A stretch of DNA of 64,000 nucleotides from Centroberyx gerrardi (lineage: Eukaryota > Chordata > Actinopteri > Beryciformes > Berycidae), in NCBI RefSeq assembly GCF_048128805.1, contig NC_136004.1:19116049-19180048 (forward strand), in the 5' to 3' direction. A model generated the notes under the pieces. It made no database searches. It saw only the letters and a program-made list of their open reading frames with translations, and was not told the DNA's origin. A program made the translations under genes and the position numbers. This document shows, piece by piece, positions 59,692-64,000 of the stretch; within the stretch, counting starts at the first letter, position 1, and each line of letters starts with the position of its first letter.

Positions 59692-59880
59692 AAGTTCCTT
59701 GAATGCAAAAAGTGAAAGTTTATTCATGCTCAAATAAGTGTACAAATGAACAAAACCGCATAAATGAGCAAGGGACGAACACAAAAAAGGCTTATATACA
59801 CATGCAGCTATGTGCTTTTGTTCATTTATGCGCTTATATGTAGCATGAATAAACTTTCACTTTTTGTATCCAAGGAACTT
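59692..59880. mobile_element. Foldback/MITE element, 189 bp
   Basis: Starts AAGTTCCTTGAATGCAAAAA and ends with the inverted copy TTTTTGTATCCAAGGAACTT; the outer arms of about 39 bp match with only a few differences. A further inverted pair (ATGAACAAAA ... TTTTGTTCAT) lies inside, so most of the element can fold. No target duplication recognised. Confidence 0.75.
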
Positions 59881-61341
59881 GCAATTTTTTTATCTTTTGA
59901 TTAATCTAATGGCCACCTTGGAAGACCTGTTTTTTTTTACATGTTTTTTACATGGGTGACATGAAAGTAAAGCACACCATGGCTTTCTATCAAAGTAATG
60001 AGTAGTTTACTGATGATTACATGATGATCCCTATACATGGCATCGTCATGTAATCATATGGTTGTCTGGGGCTGCAAAGGGAATACCTTGTTGCTGCACA
60101 CCAAAATAATGCATAGCTTGTGGTTAGGAATAGTACACACTGAGCCTGTGATATATAAAATGTAAATGCACTGAAATATCAGAGAAATAGGGCACTTGAA
60201 GTCAGTCAAATTCAGTATTTTTTTTTGTCTCTCATAGGCCTTATTCAGGACTAGGTGACTCACTGCCATCAAGTGTTACTATTTTCAGCACTGTACACAC
60301 AAGCTGCACTGATGGGAGTGAAGAACAAGTAGGACACTGCATCTATCATGTCATAAATGATCTTATGCAGATAATATTAACATTTTACTGCTCTCTTGTG
60401 TCCGCTGGAGCACACATGTAGTTATAGATGAGTCAATTACCTGCTCCTATCAATATCTGTATCCTGATTCAGTGAATAACAGGCTGTGCAAAGAAGAACC
60501 GTTTCCAGATTGACGTCACAGATTGACGTTCACTCTGGAGACCAACATGTGTTTTGTTGACTAACTCTGTCATTGACCTGCTGTCTGACTATCTTGTTCT
60601 AGTCCTGAGCTGATTGCCTCCTTCAGGTCTGAGTGAGCTCCACACCTTAGAGCCGACCTCTGCCTCTACACAGGGTTAAATCATCAGGTTTTAAATGTTA
60701 ATGAGGTTATGAAGGCTGCAAAAGTGAAAAGTCTCATTATGGTCTGAGGAGAGAAATTTACCTTCAGTGTTGTGTTGTCTTCAGGAGAGGAAAGGACTGT
60801 GTTTCCCACAGTGGCTCTGAGAGGCGCAGCAGTATGTGAGACTTACAGCTGGCACTCACTGATAAAGGCCACTGTGAAAGACAGATACACGCAGACACAC
60901 GTACACACACGCATGAACACACACATACAACATACACATACAAGCAGACACACACAGACTTCTAACAAGACACAGGAAGCATCTCATACAGTGGCAGGAA
61001 GATCCACAGCATCAGGACAGTATAGAACACACAGCGGCCTATATCAGATGTCTAAGGAATTACCAACCATCCTCATGTGCAAAGCATGAAACATTAATAT
61101 TAAAACAATGATCAGCAGTTCTGGGTCCCGTTACTGTAACAGAGTTTTTTTTGGCTCCTCTGACTGGCTGTGGGAATATGCTGTGTGAGGGGGAAGAGTG
61201 GCTGGAGGAGATAAAGTTATGAATCAGCAGATTATGTTCCTGCAGCTCTGCAAGTCTCACTCTGTGCCATCATGAAGTGACAGAGTATATTGTGCTGTGT
61301 TTTCCTGGGCCTTGATGGCATAGAGGTGCAACTCCATAATG

Positions 61342-61608
61342 CAGTGGTTCTCAAACTTTTTGACTTGTGACCCCTTAAAACTAAGCAATGCCTTTCATTT
61401 GATTAGCAGAGGAGGCCTAGAGGCTGAAAACTATTCAGTATTTCACAAGAAAATAACAAAAATGAGAGAAAAGTCAGAGAAATTACACGATAATACATTT
61501 GTTTAGGAGAAATATGTTTTTTCCCCATCCCATAAATCATCTTGCGACCCCTCAAAATTATCTTACGACCCCCTTGGGGGGTCCCGATCCCCAGTTTGAG
61601 AACTACTG
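61342..61608. mobile_element. hAT-like MITE (CAGTGGTTCTCAAAC ends)
   Basis: Begins CAGTGGTTCTCAAACTTTTT and ends with the complement of CAGTAGTTCTCAAACTGGGG. Flanked by CCATAATG (61334-61341) and CCATAATC (61609-61616), an 8-bp target duplication with one mismatch. The internal CTTGCGACCCCTC and GACCCCTT motifs are typical of this hAT group in vertebrates. 267 bp, no transposase. Confidence 0.85.
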
Positions 61609-61660
61609 CCATAATCCTTAGAGAAATAATGCACAGACAGCGAGGTTCAAACGATGTGAA

Positions 61661-62493
61661 TCAAGTCTGTTTATTGGTCACACCATTATAACCTCAGACT
61701 GACGACACAGTTCAGGCAGACAGAGATCACAGCCTTAGGGCAAAAGATGTACTGTACCTCAACCTCAGGAGAGTCTAAACACACACACGCACGCACACAC
61801 ACACACACACACACACACTCACATACACACACACAAGCATGCATGCTAACTCACACGTAGGATACACATCTGTACATTTCACCTACTTACATAACACAGT
61901 CACGCAACTCACTTGCAAATAGAGAAATGCAATTTCAAACAGAAGCATAGATACAGTATTTGCTCCTCATTGGTGATCTATTTTTACCATCCCATAGTGG
62001 TAACAAGGCATAGGTCATAATGCATTTCATAACAAACACAGGGCATCAGCTATGAAGCAGTAAAAATAAGCCCACGGCTGTAAGCGGATATGAGTAAGTG
62101 CAGCATGCTTGCACATGCACCATGTACTGTACCTACCCCCTCATTATGTCAAAGGCCCTCGATTCACAGTTAGCCACTGGCATTAAGTGCATTTTCAATT
62201 ACGCCAGCAAATGTAAAAATGCTGGAAGAAGATAATATTTTGAACAGGCATATGTAAAAATGTTGTCCATCAGAATATGAAGATATTCATGATGATCCTA
62301 GACCAAATAAACAAGAAAAGCTGGGATTTTTCTTTCTTTTGTGTTGTTCAACAAAAGTAAAGTCACTGTAGTACCTTTGCAGAGACAGATGGAGTTTTAT
62401 GGACGGATATCTGACGATATCAAAAGAGGATGTTTCATGAAAGACACACAGACACACACACGCACACACATGCGCACACCCTCAAGGACACGT

Positions 62494-62527
<34 letters not shown>

Positions 62528-62957
62528 ATACATTAATAAAAAACAATATCTATGTTCAAATCTAAACATCACCAACAACCTAAATTGCTTTACAAAACAT
62601 TTTGTAGCACGCATATTCATACCCTGACAGAATATCCAAAAAGTTTAGCATTGCATTTATAAATTAGATACACTGAGTAGTAATTTAAATTACGCATTTA
62701 TATTATATATGTTAAGACTGTTAACCACAGCAAGGGGCTCAAAATGGGCAAAAGGTACAGTTCAGAAAAATACCCTCTAACAACACAATCCTCCAGGCAG
62801 ACAAACTATACAAAGCACCAAACAGATAAATTTACAGCCAGAGTTGCCACTAACACAATATATCCATGTTGTGCTGCATTTATTGTCTGAAAGTCTGATT
62901 GTAGTTTAGCAATCAGACAGCAGGTGGCGCTGTAGCGTGGGCTCGCTCTGAGAGACA
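61661..62957 (-). other. sept5: sept5 3' UTR
   Basis: Follows the sept5 stop on the minus strand. A minus-strand AATAAA at 61670-61675 gives a 3' UTR near 1.3 kb. It contains CA arrays at about 61782-61835 and 62450-62525. No coding signal. Confidence 0.5.
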
Positions 62958-63779
62958 TCACTGGTCTTTCTCGTGCATCTGCTGCTGCATCTTGTTCAGC
63001 ATCTCCTGCATCCTCTTCAGCTGCAAACAGAAAGGGAGAGGGGGGTGAAACTCTAACACATAGGCTACATTGTGAATGGATAAGTCAGTCTGGTCCAACC
63101 ATAGAGATTAAACAGTTTTAGTTTTAAAACTGTTTAATCTCTATGGATCCAACATCATAACAAGAGACCACTGATATAGTATTTAGACCATGTGATGCTG
63201 GAACTATCCATTGAAACTTACACTAATGCATTTATTTTTAGATGAGGGAGCGGCTCCTTCTATTCGAGAGGCCTTTTATGCATTTTCTGCTTAAACTGAA
63301 TCAGGAACTGCACGTTATCAGGACTGAGGAGACTGCACGTTTTATAAATATGAACTGATATATCTACTGGAAGCTGTTATGTTGTGCTTGTGTCTTGTGT
63401 TTGATTATGTATTTATTATATGTTATCTGTTTTTAAATCTATCACAGTAAAGCCAGAGACAAATTTCCATGTGTGGACGATAAAGATCCTGTCCTGTCCA
63501 GTCACACTGTTCAGTGTCTGGTGAAACGGTGATGGCCGCTTCATACCTCCTCATCTTTCATTTTGATTAGTTTCTCAGTCTCCACATCAGGAGTGGGCAG
63601 AGGCAGGATGGGGATGGGACTCTCCATACGGTTGTCATGAGCCAATTTACTGCATGGGAAAGACATGGAGGGGTGAGGAGAAGCATTCAAATCTGCATTA
63701 GAATGTGCAGACGTCAGCAGTAAAACCAAGATGTTTACAAAACATTCACCCTCTCATACTTTCTCATTTCTCACCTTAC

Positions 63780-63811
<32 letters not shown>

Positions 63812-63947
63812 CTGGTCATCTCCTGTATGCACTGGGCCCTGTAGTTCTCGTAGTGGACGTCACAGGTCACGTCTTTCAGGTCGTGCATGTGGGAGCGAAT
63901 CAGCATGTTTCTCAACTTCACAAAGTCACAGTGCGACTGGTTTTCCA
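62958..63947 (-). CDS. sept5: Septin 5, C-terminal part (gene continues past the edge)
   Basis: GTP-binding cytoskeletal protein that forms hetero-oligomeric filaments and associates with exocytosis machinery. Three terminal exons are visible on the minus strand: 63812-63947, 63547-63649 and 62958-63020, about 100 residues. They read [20 protein letters not shown], then [20 protein letters not shown], then [20 protein letters not shown] and a C-terminal coiled coil [20 protein letters not shown] ending HEKDQ. The [11 protein letters not shown] segment and the coiled coil identify SEPTIN5 over SEPTIN2/4. The GTPase domain lies outside the window. The donor of exon 63812-63947 opens directly into a (GT)n array. 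Tandem upstream of gp1bb. Confidence 0.92.
63099..63146. repeat. Perfect 22-bp hairpin in the last sept5 intron
   Basis: Two arms of 22 bp, starting CCATAGAGATTAAACAG and ending with its exact complement, are separated by four bases (GTTT). TCCAAC occurs on both sides (63094-63099 and 63148-63153). It lies about 80 bases from the acceptor of the last coding exon. Confidence 0.95.
63340..63495 (+). mobile_element. L2-like LINE 3' tail with CTGTC repeat
   Basis: AT-rich body, then GAGACAAATTTCCATGTGTGGACGATAAAGAT followed by CCTGTCCTGTCC. Same class as the tails at 30436 and 34990 but with another pentamer. It lies in the last sept5 intron, antisense to the gene. Confidence 0.5.
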
Positions 63948-64000
63948 CTGAGCGAGCGAACGAAACAGAGAAATCATCGTTCCGTGAGCGTCGACTCTCA

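Larger units (their letters stand above)
59250..61660. other. Interval between gp1bb and sept5
   Basis: No coding exon supported. It should contain the gp1bb promoter and untranslated first exon. Two AGATAA (GATA-type) sites lie at 59401-59406 and 61209-61214; GATA factors drive human GP1BB, but these sites are only candidates. It also holds a foldback element, a hAT-like MITE and a CA-rich stretch near 60895-60955. Confidence 0.4.

Overview
The window looks like genomic DNA of a teleost fish. It holds eleven multi-exon vertebrate genes with GT-AG introns, CpG-bearing promoters, many CA/TG microsatellites, and typical fish repeats (L2-like LINE ends, tRNA-derived SINEs, hAT-like and Tc1-like MITEs). 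I rebuilt the genes by joining exon-sized ORF pieces at splice signals and checking reading phase. Ten coding sequences close to whole codon counts, and the lengths match or nearly match known family lengths. One gene, sept5, runs off the right edge. No operons, CRISPR arrays or prokaryotic features are present, and I found no convincing new multi-gene system.

Layout, left to right: vdac3 (-, 864-4962, with a probable non-coding first exon near 10.13-10.25 kb); enkd1 (+, 12342-14619); polb (+, 15391-20624); a DYNLL dynein light chain (+, 23931-24726); rpl6 (-, 25745-29094, TOP-type first exon near 29.79 kb); acaa2 (-, 31240-35793), head-to-head with mrpl40 (+, 36287-39204); a c22orf39 homologue (-, 40349-42276); ufd1 (-, 43187-46494); dhx37 (-, 47241-57471, 26 coding exons); gp1bb (-, 58606-59238, one coding exon); and the 3' end of sept5 (-, 62958 to beyond the edge).

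The gene order records old linkages. From memory of the human map, VDAC3 and POLB lie together on 8p11; MRPL40, C22orf39, UFD1, GP1BB and SEPTIN5 lie in 22q11.2; RPL6, DYNLL1 and DHX37 are on 12q24. Here dhx37 sits between the ufd1 group and the gp1bb-sept5 pair.

The genes do not form one pathway. There is a mitochondrial theme: an outer-membrane channel (vdac3), a matrix beta-oxidation thiolase (acaa2), a mitoribosomal protein (mrpl40), and a small twin-CX9C protein (c22orf39 homologue). acaa2 and mrpl40 share a 493-bp divergent promoter. There are also ribosome genes (rpl6, dhx37), a DNA repair enzyme (polb), a p97 cofactor (ufd1), and the platelet/septin pair gp1bb-sept5.

The most notable structural features are a 945-bp TTAA-flanked element with long terminal inverted repeats in a dhx37 intron, several MITEs with readable target duplications, short perfect hairpins in introns, L2-type tails that each end in a different pentamer, and dinucleotide repeats fused to splice sites.
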